The notes under the pieces were generated by a model. It had not been told where the DNA came from. It worked only from the letters and a program-made list of their open reading frames with translations, and made no database searches. This document shows, in pieces, positions 1 through 6,186 of a stretch of 10,820 bases of DNA. This DNA is from Thermoplasmata archaeon (GTDB lineage: Archaea; Thermoplasmatota; Thermoplasmata; Halarchaeoplasmatales; Halarchaeoplasmataceae): positions 1 through 10,820 of the forward strand of contig JAFDTP010000059.1 of assembly GCA_019594195.1 (NCBI GenBank). Reading direction: 5' to 3'. The translations under genes were made by a program, and so were the position numbers. The first letter of the stretch is position 1. Each line of letters starts with the position of its first letter.

Positions 1-684
1 AAGATGTTCGCCGATCCATTCAACACCGCTGGTCTGGTGATCGATCCTTCACTTCATATCGGTTTCAGATTCGAGATATGGGATATCAAAGAAAACAAGA
101 AGATAATGATGGAGACTCCAGAAGAACTTTACGACATATTGGCTCTTCTGGGCGCGAAAGGACGCTTCGTGATAAAGAAGGTCTATCCGAAACCTGAGAG
201 CAAGCTCCCAGAAGACGAACCCGTCGCAGCCGTGAGTACAGAAAAGCTGTATCAGGTAGCGGGAGAATACGTAGGTAAAGACGACCCAGTCGCTGTGGTC
301 AGATCGCAGTCCGGGCTTCCAGCTCTCGGAGAGGTACTTGAACCGTTCGCTCATCCTTTCCTTGTCTCTGGCTGGATGAGAGGGAGTCACAACGGCCCGA
401 TAATGCCCGTAGGCGAGAAGGACTCTCAATGTACGAGATTCGACGGACCTCCAAGGGTCATGGCGTTGGGTACTCAAGTTCACGACGGAAAATTCGATAC
501 GCCAGCTGATCTTTTCGACGATCCTGCCTTCGATCCGGTCAGAGAAGAATCCGCTAAAACCGCCGATTACATGAGAAGACACGGCCCCTTCGAACCTCAC
601 AGATTGCCGCTGGAAGAGATGGAATACACCACTCTACCAGATGTGATGGATGAACTCGAAGACAGGTTCGAAGAAACAGAATAA
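1..684 (+). CDS. fbp: Fructose-1,6-bisphosphate aldolase/phosphatase, archaeal type (5' end outside window)
   Basis: This is the C-terminal 227 residues of the bifunctional gluconeogenic enzyme that condenses triose phosphates to fructose-1,6-bisphosphate and then dephosphorylates it to fructose-6-phosphate. Family blocks are clear: KMFADPFNTAGLVID at the window edge, EYVGKDDP, SGWMRGSHNGP, TRFDGPPRV and GPFEPHRLPLEEMEYTTLP. Counting from the ATG at base 4, Tyr89, Lys92 and Tyr208 sit exactly 140 below Tyr229, Lys232 (Schiff-base lysine) and Tyr348 as I recall the numbering of the Sulfolobus enzyme. About 140 N-terminal residues, including part of the metal site, therefore lie upstream. The ATG at 4 is internal, not the true start. 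A T-rich terminator follows, and the next gene converges from the other strand after 20 bases. Nothing visible looks damaged. Confidence 0.96.
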   Translation, partial: KMFADPFNTAGLVIDPSLHIGFRFEIWDIKENKKIMMETPEELYDILALLGAKGRFVIKKVYPKPESKLPEDEPVAAVSTEKLYQVAGEYVGKDDPVAVVRSQSGLPALGEVLEPFAHPFLVSGWMRGSHNGPIMPVGEKDSQCTRFDGPPRVMALGTQVHDGKFDTPADLFDDPAFDPVREESAKTADYMRRHGPFEPHRLPLEEMEYTTLPDVMDELEDRFEETE

Positions 685-690
685 CCAAAA

Positions 691-706
691 CCCTTTTTTC
701 TTTTTC
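691..706 (+). terminator. T-rich terminator of the FBP aldolase/phosphatase gene
   Basis: CCC followed by a T-rich run broken by a single C (694-705) starts 6 bases after the TAA stop and reaches the stop codon of the convergent gene. There is no stem-loop, which is normal for archaeal intrinsic termination at oligo-T. Confidence 0.6.
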
Positions 707-1181
707 ATAAAACAGAAGTAGCCATCTTTTCGAAAACTAGATCTTCCGGAGATTCTACGGAATCGATCTCCTCAACACTTATCCCGAAGGCTTTCAATTT
801 ATCCTCACTAGCTTCCAAGATGTCATCATCTCTCTCCCATCCCATGTACTCGAGGAGTTCTTCTACATCACCATCAACAAGGAGAGCGGCACCGTCAGAA
901 CCTTCTTTTAAACCCATCTTGTCTATAGCATTTTTGATCTGCCACTTCCCAGAAGACCAGAGCAGGGTCTCTATCTCGATGGAATCGGCTCTGTTGGTCC
1001 CGTTATCGAAACATTCTTCCGCTTTCTGATATGCCCACAGCAGGTGCTCCATACCAACGACCTTTGATCGATCGAACACCTGAACGAAATCGTCGGTCCT
1101 TTCCCTGTAGGACTCTATCTGTTCAAAAATCTCTTCCGGGTCCACTTTTTCCTCGATCTTTACACCGACTGTTTCCATCAT
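705..1181 (-). CDS. cgi121: KEOPS complex subunit Cgi121
   Basis: Cgi121 (human TPRKB) is the KEOPS subunit that helps recruit tRNA to Kae1-Bud32 for synthesis of the t6A37 modification. The 158 residues match the usual family length. Family pattern visible: VVGMEHLLWAY at 42-51 (the stretch that precedes the conserved Asn in homologues), NRADSIEIETLL at 63-74, SGKWQIKNAIDKMGLK at 77-92, and a C-terminal helix EKMATSVL like the helix that contacts Bud32 in solved complexes. The N-terminus is acidic. Its ATG overlaps the TGA of the upstream mobB gene by four bases (ATGA), so the two are probably translationally coupled. No clear Shine-Dalgarno sequence is seen. Recognition is by motif pattern only; an unrelated hypothetical protein is unlikely. 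Confidence 0.85.
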   Translation of the reverse strand: MMETVGVKIEEKVDPEEIFEQIESYRERTDDFVQVFDRSKVVGMEHLLWAYQKAEECFDNGTNRADSIEIETLLWSSGKWQIKNAIDKMGLKEGSDGAALLVDGDVEELLEYMGWERDDDILEASEDKLKAFGISVEEIDSVESPEDLVFEKMATSVL

Positions 1182-1897
1182 CTATCACTCTCATCTATCT
1201 CGATTTCGATCTTTTTTTCGTCTCCTTCTATACCCTTCAAAGAGTTCAGCATGCCCCGCAGGGTCTTTTCGATGAATTCAGAGGGAAAATCTCCTAGAGG
1301 TATCTCCTCTCCATCTATGCAGAGGGTCACTCTGCTCCCGCTCTCGATCTTCGGGCAGTCTTCTACTTCCATCTCGTCTTCCAGGATGGCCGAAGCAAGG
1401 CTGCGGCAGTCGGGGTATCCACAGGCGCCGCAGTCAAGACCCGCTAGGTGAGCCAATATCTCTTGGATCTCGATCTCTCTCTCGATCTCCTCTATAACCG
1501 GCGCGATATCCTCTCGATAGTGTACGAAAGAATCCTCTTCAAAACTCTCGTCGACGCTTATCTTGGGTATACTCTCGTCTTTCATGCCTTCCACTAACAC
1601 TAGATCGTAGTCCCCAAAGGTCTCAACGTGGGAAAGCATATCTTCAAGAGATAAATGCCGTCTGAACAAAAAATCGGTCTCGTCCGGTGTGGAGAAGATA
1701 ACCAACCCGGCGCCGGCTTCAGCATGTCTCCACGTGTCTTTATCTTCAGAGTCGATGGTGAAATCACCTCTAGTGTGCTTGATGGTCGCTACATCGTAGC
1801 CGAGAGCCTGGAGTTCTTCTACAAGCTTACAGACGAGGCCTGTCTTTCCAGAATCAGACCTTCCGATCACGCCGAAAACAGGGATCTTTTCGTTCAT
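1178..1897 (-). CDS. mobB: MobB-type GTPase fused to a C-terminal 4Fe-4S domain
   Basis: The N-terminal part (residues 1-115) is MobB, the P-loop GTP-binding partner in the last step of molybdenum (or tungsten) guanine dinucleotide cofactor synthesis. It shows the Walker A motif GRSDSGKT at 12-19, KHTRGDF at 40-46, DTWRHAEAGAG at 54-64 and the ...VLVEGMK strand at 99-106. After an acidic linker comes a 4Fe-4S binding motif of the C-x2-C-x4-C-x16-C type (Cys156, Cys159, Cys164, Cys181), as in PF04060-like domains, then about 55 residues resembling the tail seen on archaeal MobB-FeS fusions (V-x-L-C-I-D-G, F-x-x-x-F-I-E-K-T-L-R-G-M). Total length is 239 against roughly 170 for bacterial MobB. 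It follows the DUF116 gene by 10 bases and overlaps cgi121. The role of the cluster is not established; it may sense redox state or accept metal/sulfur. Confidence 0.88.
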   Translation of the reverse strand: MNEKIPVFGVIGRSDSGKTGLVCKLVEELQALGYDVATIKHTRGDFTIDSEDKDTWRHAEAGAGLVIFSTPDETDFLFRRHLSLEDMLSHVETFGDYDLVLVEGMKDESIPKISVDESFEEDSFVHYREDIAPVIEEIEREIEIQEILAHLAGLDCGACGYPDCRSLASAILEDEMEVEDCPKIESGSRVTLCIDGEEIPLGDFPSEFIEKTLRGMLNSLKGIEGDEKKIEIEIDESDR

Positions 1898-1907
1898 GTT
1901 ATCGTTT

Positions 1908-2450
1908 TCAATCTTTATGTAATTTCAATTTCTCTTTTACCTTATCGAGATCGACTTCGGTATCCATACATCCCTCTTTACTCAGAGGTATCCCCTGAAC
2001 AGGTATACCGTACACGTGAGATGCCTCGAATCCCTCGACCAGCTCGGAGTGACAGGCGACGGCTATCACCGCACCGGGAGATACGTCTTTCAGTATCTTT
2101 TTGGCCATGCTGGAACCGGGAACGATGAATAAAGAAGCGTAACCTAGATCATCGATGAACGATTTTATATCACCGATAACACAATTCCCACATCCCTTAC
2201 AATCATAACCAAGTTCCGTCAATTCCGCCTGACAATCCTTAGGATGTCTCAAACACTGGGGTACCAAAACGATCCTGTCATCATAATCTGCCCTGGACAC
2301 CTTGTCCTCCAGTGCGTTGTTCTTTATCGAAACGTACACTCTATCGTAGGTCTCCTCGTCTATGTCCATCTTGTAGAGGAAAGATTTAAGAACTCCTTTC
2401 TGGGAAAAGTCGAGCCCCGATGTCATCGCCTTCGAGATTATCTCTTTCAT
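1908..2450 (-). CDS. DUF116 family cysteine-rich protein
   Basis: DUF116 is a widespread archaeal and bacterial family of unknown biochemical function. The diagnostic region is present: VLVPQCLRHP-x2-C (Cys66, Cys73), then GYDCKGCGNCVIGDI with Cys84, Cys87 and Cys90, PGSSMAKKIL at 111-120, VIAVACHSEL with Cys133 at 128-137, and a late Cys161. Such spacing suggests a metal or Fe-S centre. I chose the ATG at 2450 (180 residues) over an in-frame TTG at 2465 because a TATA-like box lies 30 bases upstream of it. There is no signal peptide or membrane segment. It heads a DUF116-mobB-cgi121 run with 10-base and overlapping junctions, which hints at a link to Mo/W cofactor or Fe-S chemistry. That link is an inference from context. 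Confidence 0.85.
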   Translation of the reverse strand: MKEIISKAMTSGLDFSQKGVLKSFLYKMDIDEETYDRVYVSIKNNALEDKVSRADYDDRIVLVPQCLRHPKDCQAELTELGYDCKGCGNCVIGDIKSFIDDLGYASLFIVPGSSMAKKILKDVSPGAVIAVACHSELVEGFEASHVYGIPVQGIPLSKEGCMDTEVDLDKVKEKLKLHKD

Positions 2451-2457
2451 AGATAAG

Positions 2458-2474
2458 CAAAACAAGAAAAAAGG
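2458..2474 (-). terminator. T-rich terminator of the drg gene
   Basis: CCTTTTTTCTTGTTTTG on the minus strand starts 11 bases past the drg stop codon and has no stem, as in archaeal oligo-T terminators. It overlaps the initiation region of the downstream DUF116 gene. Confidence 0.5.
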
Positions 2475-2476
2475 TA

Positions 2477-2484
2477 CAATATAA
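2477..2484 (-). promoter_or_regulatory. TATA-like box for DUF116-mobB-cgi121
   Basis: TTATATTG on the minus strand is centred 30 bases upstream of the ATG at 2450, predicting a transcript with almost no leader. It lies between the drg stop and the start of the next gene, so the downstream three genes can be transcribed on their own. Confidence 0.5.
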
Positions 2485-2485
2485 C

Positions 2486-3586
2486 TTATTTGGTGATTAT
2501 CCTCACGGTGTCTCCCTCGGCGAGCTCATGGTCCAGCCCCACTCTTTGTTTTGGAAATTTTGCCGTAGGTCCCCATATCCTGGCGTACCTGAAATTTTCT
2601 ATGAAGTCGCTGTGCAGTTTATTACATATGTCCTCCACTGAACTACCTTTCTTGACCACCATCGGTTCATCATCAGCTTTCTCTCCCTGAGGTCTAAGGA
2701 ATACGCGTATGAAATTCAGTTCATCGAATATCCTCTGCTTTACATCCTGGATCCCTTCACCTTTTTCCGCAGAGATGTATGATGGATCACGATCCTCAAG
2801 TTCTTCCACTATCCTTTCCATCTCCTCTCCATCGATCAAATCGATCTTGTTTATTATCGGGAACGAAGGGAGATAGACTCTATTATTGCTCAGGAAATCT
2901 ACTAGTTCCTGATCATCAACATCGCTCCTGATCACAACGTCGGCGTTGACATAACCGAACTCCCTGAGTATATCCATGACGGTCTCTCTCCTTATATTAC
3001 TGAGTTCGACAGTGGTATTGATCTTGATGCCGTCTTTATCTTTCTCCTTTATCTTTATATCCGGAGGCTGCTGATTCAACCTTATCCCGTGGGAGCGCAG
3101 TTCTTCCTCTATCTTTTTGATCTGGTACCTGTAAATATCTCCTATTATGATTATCAGGTCAACGTTCCTTATAACTGACAAGATCTCTCTACCTCTACCT
3201 TTTCCCTCTGAAGCTCCCTCGACCAGTCCAGGTAGATCCAGAAGCTGTATCTCAGCTCCGTTGTGTTCCATTATCCCAGGTATCACGTCTAGAGTGGTGA
3301 AGTGGTAGTTGGCGACTTCACTCTCCGCGTTGGTCAGTTTGTTGAGAAGAGTGCTCTTTCCAACGCTCGGAAGTCCGACTAAAGCGACGGTAGCGTCTCC
3401 CTCTTTCCTTATGTCGTAGCCTCCGCCGCCTTCTGACTTCCCCTTTTCTTTTTTCTCTTTCTTCTCCTTCAACTTCGCGATCTTGGCTTTCAGACGGCCT
3501 ATATGCTGCTCCGTCGACTTGTTGTAAGGAGTTTCCCGTATCTCCTGTTCTATCTTTTCTATCTGTTCATCGATGTCATCCGTCAT
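2486..3586 (-). CDS. DRG/Rbg-family GTP-binding protein with TGS domain
   Basis: This is an archaeal member of the developmentally regulated GTP-binding (DRG/OBG-HflX class) translation-factor family, which acts at the ribosome. Visible in order: an N-terminal helical arm (1-60) with the TPYNKSTEQHIGRLKAKIAKLK block and a Lys/Glu run ending in GGGG; G1 GLPSVGKS at 71-78; G2 threonines in FTTLDV at 96-101; G3 DLPG at 117-120 followed by the Gly-rich GASEGKGRGRE; G4 NKID at 246-249; G5-like SAEKG at 272-276; and a TGS domain from about 293 to the end (RVFLRPQG ... GDTVRIITK). The length of 366 is standard. A TATA-like TTTTTTATT lies about 31 bases upstream of the ATG, and a small upstream ORF overlaps that ATG by four bases, so its translation could be leaderless or coupled. 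Function is assigned from the family. Confidence 0.93.
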   Translation of the reverse strand: MTDDIDEQIEKIEQEIRETPYNKSTEQHIGRLKAKIAKLKEKKEKKEKGKSEGGGGYDIRKEGDATVALVGLPSVGKSTLLNKLTNAESEVANYHFTTLDVIPGIMEHNGAEIQLLDLPGLVEGASEGKGRGREILSVIRNVDLIIIIGDIYRYQIKKIEEELRSHGIRLNQQPPDIKIKEKDKDGIKINTTVELSNIRRETVMDILREFGYVNADVVIRSDVDDQELVDFLSNNRVYLPSFPIINKIDLIDGEEMERIVEELEDRDPSYISAEKGEGIQDVKQRIFDELNFIRVFLRPQGEKADDEPMVVKKGSSVEDICNKLHSDFIENFRYARIWGPTAKFPKQRVGLDHELAEGDTVRIITK

Positions 3587-3663
3587 GGGTCATCGCACCA
3601 TTCATCTTTACCCAATAAAAAATTATCGTAACCGATCTTCTCGTCTCTAGCGGAGGTAGGCAT
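3583..3663 (-). CDS. Possible small protein, 26 residues, overlapping drg start
   Basis: An ATG-initiated frame of 26 codons sits in the gap between hypD and drg and ends in a TGA that overlaps the drg ATG by four bases (ATGA). It starts MPTSARDEKIGYDN and ends KDEWCDDP. It is acidic, has one Cys and one Trp, and shows no membrane segment. A GGAG lies 12 bases upstream of its ATG. Codons used (AGA, GAG, GGT, ATC) match the neighbours. I do not recognise the family. The overlap type is the same as at mobB/cgi121 and argues for a real coupled gene, but the ORF is short enough to arise by chance. Confidence 0.35.
   Translation of the reverse strand: MPTSARDEKIGYDNFLLGKDEWCDDP
3613..3622 (-). 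promoter_or_regulatory. T-rich element: possible drg TATA box or hyp terminator
   Basis: The minus strand reads AATTTTTTATTGGG here. Its centre is about 31 bases upstream of the drg ATG, which fits a TATA box, but the six-T run could equally end transcripts arriving from hypA-hypD. The sequence cannot decide between the two. Confidence 0.35.
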
Positions 3664-3690
3664 TTTTTTCGGACTCTCCACTGCAGTTCT

Positions 3691-4785
3691 TCACTTAGAA
3701 GTGTACCTGTAGGCTATGTTGCAGGCGCCCTCTCGACTCACCATGCACGGACCGACTGGATTCGAAGGCGTACATTCTTCCCCGAACAACTCACATTCTT
3801 CGGATTCGATGACACCTCTCAATACGCCTCCGCATAAACAACCTTCAGGTTCTGAGAACTCTTTACCTTCTAGACTATCCAATACGTCGGAAAATTTCTT
3901 TCTAGCTGAATATTTCTCATAGCGATCTCTCAACTTCAGACCGGAATCAGGTATCTCTGGAAATCCTCTCCATTCGACGTCTCTCGGTTGGAAAACCTCC
4001 TCGATGACTTCTTTAGCCTTTCTGTTGCCTTCCTTTCTAACCACTCTATCGTACTCGTTCTCAACTTCGGCCCTACCTTCTTCGACCTGTCTGAGCAGCA
4101 TCAGAACGCCCATGAGCAGATCTAAAGGTTCGAATCCCGCTATCACTTGTGGTATAGAGTAGTTTTCCGAGATGGGTTCATAGGGTTTTGACCCGATTAT
4201 CGTACTGACGTGACCCGGCTCGATCAGACCGTCTAAATCCACTTCTCCCATCTCGAGTATGGCTTTCAACGCGGGTGGTATCACTCTGTTACAGGCTAAA
4301 ATGCTGAAATTCTCCGGGGGTTCATGAGCTATCACGTTAGCGGTCGCGGGAACGGTGGTCTCGAAACCTACGGACATGAAGACTATCTCTTCGTCTCTTT
4401 TCTCGGCGAGTTCCACAGCATCGTCGACACTATAAACGATCTCGACGTTCGCTCCTTCACTCCTGATCTCGGACAGTGTCTTCTCTTCACCGGGAACGTT
4501 GATCATGTCCCCAAAAACGGCTATCGTCTTGCCGTCTCTGGCAAGCTCGATCATCTCCTCTATCTCTCTTTGTGTTGTAACGCAGACGGGGCAGCCGGGA
4601 CCCTGGACTATCTCGACTCCTACATCTTCGAGCATAGGCTCCAATCCATGTTTGACCAGGGTATCTTGATGAGTTCCGCAGACGTGCATCAGCTTGATCT
4701 CACGGTCGCTATCTCTGATCTCGTCTACTATCTGCTCTGCCTTATCATCGTCTCTAAACTTAAATTGATCTAGATCAGGTTTCAT
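3691..4785 (-). CDS. hypD: [NiFe]-hydrogenase maturation protein HypD
   Basis: HypD is the Fe-S scaffold on which, with HypC, the Fe(CN)2CO group of [NiFe]-hydrogenases is assembled in the cytoplasm. All hallmarks are present: CGTH at 36-39 (Cys36), GPGCPVC at 62-68 (Cys65 and Cys68, the pair next to the iron-binding site), SVGFETT at 138-144, EPGHVS at 189-194, GFEPLD at 217-222, and the C-terminal cysteine region with Cys316, Cys318, Cys331, Cys338, Cys347 and Cys355, including CTPSNPVGPCMVSREGAC, which supplies the 4Fe-4S ligands. The length of 364 is typical. It overlaps the end of hypA by 11 bases, and GGAGG lies six bases before its ATG, inside the hypA coding region. No hypC, hypB, hypE or hypF is next to it here, so those must lie elsewhere. 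Confidence 0.97.
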   Translation of the reverse strand: MKPDLDQFKFRDDDKAEQIVDEIRDSDREIKLMHVCGTHQDTLVKHGLEPMLEDVGVEIVQGPGCPVCVTTQREIEEMIELARDGKTIAVFGDMINVPGEEKTLSEIRSEGANVEIVYSVDDAVELAEKRDEEIVFMSVGFETTVPATANVIAHEPPENFSILACNRVIPPALKAILEMGEVDLDGLIEPGHVSTIIGSKPYEPISENYSIPQVIAGFEPLDLLMGVLMLLRQVEEGRAEVENEYDRVVRKEGNRKAKEVIEEVFQPRDVEWRGFPEIPDSGLKLRDRYEKYSARKKFSDVLDSLEGKEFSEPEGCLCGGVLRGVIESEECELFGEECTPSNPVGPCMVSREGACNIAYRYTSK

Positions 4786-5161
4786 CTTCTTCCTCCACTG
4801 CAGTGACTCCTACTATCTTTGTCTCTTTACCCTGCACTACCTCCGGTTTAGAATCACACTCGGGACAGGAGATGACCGGTACGTTGTAATGAACGCTAGT
4901 CCTGTCAGAGTAGTTTATTCCTCCTTCATATCCACACTCTCGGCACTCTACCCTGGACTTTATCTCCTCTACATCCAAACTTGAACCTTCGAGCACGGTC
5001 TCCTGTGTGAGTGTTTCGTAGGCGAACTCGAGCTGGTCCTTGCCGAGAAAAGTCAGCTCCCCGATCTGGATCCTCACTTCTTTGACCCTCTCTATATCTC
5101 TTCCGTTCAACTCGTCCAGGAGTGCAGAAACCAACTGACTCATAACCGAATACTCGTGCAT
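4775..5161 (-). CDS. hypA: [NiFe]-hydrogenase nickel-insertion protein HypA
   Basis: HypA delivers nickel to the hydrogenase large subunit together with HypB. The start is fixed at the ATG at 5161, not the in-frame TTG at 5176, because nickel is bound by the N-terminal Met-His-Glu and the protein begins MHEYSVMSQLV. It has 128 residues. The conserved VRIQIGELTFL strand is at 29-39. The zinc site is Cys73-x2-Cys76 and Cys99-x2-Cys102; the 22-residue gap between the pairs is longer than the 12 of typical bacterial HypA, as seen in some archaeal members. The tail is acidic. A TATA-like box 26-32 bases upstream of the ATG predicts a leaderless message. hypD follows with an 11-base overlap. Confidence 0.96.
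   Translation of the reverse strand: MHEYSVMSQLVSALLDELNGRDIERVKEVRIQIGELTFLGKDQLEFAYETLTQETVLEGSSLDVEEIKSRVECRECGYEGGINYSDRTSVHYNVPVISCPECDSKPEVVQGKETKIVGVTAVEEEDET
4792..4796 (-). promoter_or_regulatory. Shine-Dalgarno sequence of hypD
   Basis: GGAGG on the minus strand with a six-base spacer to the hypD ATG. It is the clearest ribosome binding site in the window and lies within the last codons of hypA, so internal operon genes can use SD-led initiation even though first genes look leaderless. Confidence 0.75.
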
Positions 5162-5186
5162 CGCTTCATAATTCAATCTTAGTATG

Positions 5187-5193
5187 ATATAAA
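5187..5193 (-). promoter_or_regulatory. TATA box of hypA-hypD
   Basis: Minus-strand AGTTTATATCAT contains a good archaeal TATA box (TTTATATC) centred about 29 bases upstream of the hypA ATG. A perfect palindrome lies 11 bases further upstream, where a regulator could affect binding of TBP/TFB. Confidence 0.6.
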
Positions 5194-5204
5194 CTCTTTG
5201 ACAA

Positions 5205-5220
5205 CTATATGACCATATAG
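5205..5220. promoter_or_regulatory. 16-bp perfect palindrome between hypA and asparaginase gene (candidate operator)
   Basis: CTATATG-AC-CATATAG: two 7-bp arms that are exact reverse complements around a 2-bp centre. It lies between the divergent TATA boxes at 5187-5193 (minus) and 5243-5252 (plus), a natural operator position for a dimeric regulator. Which regulator is unknown, and a chance palindrome in AT-rich DNA is possible. Confidence 0.4.
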
Positions 5221-5242
5221 GACTCTAGAATTTGGGCGAAAC

Positions 5243-5252
5243 AATAATAAAT
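5243..5252 (+). promoter_or_regulatory. TATA-like box of the asparaginase gene
   Basis: AATAATAAAT is centred about 25 bases upstream of the ATG at 5272 and preceded by a purine-rich GCGAAAC that could serve as the TFB recognition element. The spacing implies a leaderless transcript. Confidence 0.5.
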
Positions 5253-5271
5253 TACCCAAAGATGAAGCACC

Positions 5272-6093
5272 ATGAAGTTGATCGCACACGGAGGAGTTGG
5301 GAGTCCTAGAGAGAAAGACGAGCTCGTTGAAGAAGCTGTTGAGAGAGGTTATGAGAAGGGTATGAGCGCTTTCGAAGCTGTCATCGCGGTCGTAGAAGAA
5401 CTGGAGAACGATCCGGCCTTCAACGCCGGCACAGGTTCGAGGTTGAGATTGGACGGCTCAGTTCAGATGGATGCCGCTGTTCAGTCAGTAGATAACATCG
5501 GATCGATAGCTGGGATAGAAGAAGTCAAAAATCCGATTAAGGTAGCTGAGATAGTACACGATTCCCCGTACCTGTTCCTGGTGGGAGATTCTGCTACTGA
5601 ACTCGGCAAAAAAAGAGGTTTTGAATGCAACGATCTCAAGACTGAAGACAGGATAAAGGAATTGGAAGAGATGCGTAAAAAACTGGGTGAAGAGGAAAAA
5701 TTAGAAGATTATAAGAAATTTTACGACGAGATGCAGGGAGGTACGGTCGGCTGCGCCGCTTACGAGGACGGAAAAGCGGCCGCAGCGGTTTCAACCGGTG
5801 GTACAAGCTATTCGATCAGAGGCAGAGTGGGCGACAGTCCATTGATAGGAAGCGGTTTTTTCGTCGGAGAGTTTGGTGCAGTCGTCGCAACGGGTAAAGG
5901 CGAGGAGATCACTAGGCGATTATCATCTAAAAGATGCCATGACCTGATCGGAGAGATCGGTCTCGAAGAAGCGTGCAGGACCGCAGTGGAAGAGTTTCCT
6001 GATGAACACACGATAGGGCTGATCGCTGCTGCTGAAAACGGCACCGTTTGTGCCGATAACAGGACCATGGCCCGGGCTTACATCGACGATTGA
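5272..6093 (+). CDS. Isoaspartyl peptidase / plant-type L-asparaginase (Ntn hydrolase)
   Basis: This family is made as a precursor that cleaves itself before a threonine, which becomes the N-terminal nucleophile; it hydrolyses beta-aspartyl peptides and/or asparagine. Seen: N-terminal IAHGGVGSP, the DPAFNAGTGSRLRLDG-x-VQMDAAV block at 47-69, a short charged linker (about 120-155), the cleavage site GGTVG with Thr158 as the expected nucleophile, STGGTSYSIRGRVGDSPLIG at 174-193 (Thr175, Arg185 and Asp188 in substrate-binding positions), and ATGKGEE at 206-212. The length of 273 is slightly short for the family, mostly because of a trimmed linker. No signal peptide, so cytoplasmic. It is divergent from hypA and not obviously linked to it. 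Isoaspartyl repair and asparagine use cannot be told apart from sequence. Confidence 0.93.
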   Translation: MKLIAHGGVGSPREKDELVEEAVERGYEKGMSAFEAVIAVVEELENDPAFNAGTGSRLRLDGSVQMDAAVQSVDNIGSIAGIEEVKNPIKVAEIVHDSPYLFLVGDSATELGKKRGFECNDLKTEDRIKELEEMRKKLGEEEKLEDYKKFYDEMQGGTVGCAAYEDGKAAAAVSTGGTSYSIRGRVGDSPLIGSGFFVGEFGAVVATGKGEEITRRLSSKRCHDLIGEIGLEEACRTAVEEFPDEHTIGLIAAAENGTVCADNRTMARAYIDD

Positions 6094-6112
6094 TTTTAGC
6101 TAACTAAGATAA

Positions 6113-6128
6113 TTACATTTAAATGTAA
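6113..6128. promoter_or_regulatory. 16-bp perfect palindrome upstream of the 293-residue gene (candidate operator)
   Basis: TTACATTTAAATGTAA is its own reverse complement with no spacer. It begins 19 bases after the asparaginase stop and ends 29 bases before the TATA-like box of the next gene. No T-run follows, so a terminator is less likely than a protein-binding site. Confidence 0.4.
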
Positions 6129-6157
6129 GAAGTGATTAGGAAATTACGCGCGAAGAG

Positions 6158-6167
6158 TTAAAATTTA
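6158..6167 (+). promoter_or_regulatory. TATA-like box of the 293-residue gene
   Basis: TTAAAATTTA, centred about 25 bases upstream of the GTG start at 6187. The spacing fits a leaderless transcript and supports GTG as the start. Confidence 0.5.
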
Positions 6168-6186
6168 AGCCAGAAGACGGGATAAA

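Noticed and set aside
49..600. 183-codon minus-strand frame opposite the FBP aldolase/phosphatase gene
   Set aside because: It is a shadow of a fully conserved enzyme and shows no family motifs.
2451..2465. In-frame TTG start for the DUF116 gene at 2465
   Set aside because: The ATG at 2450 has the better TATA spacing and no family motif lies in the added five residues.
5162..5176. In-frame TTG start for hypA at 5176
   Set aside because: HypA needs Met-His-Glu at its very N-terminus for nickel binding; the ATG at 5161 gives exactly that.
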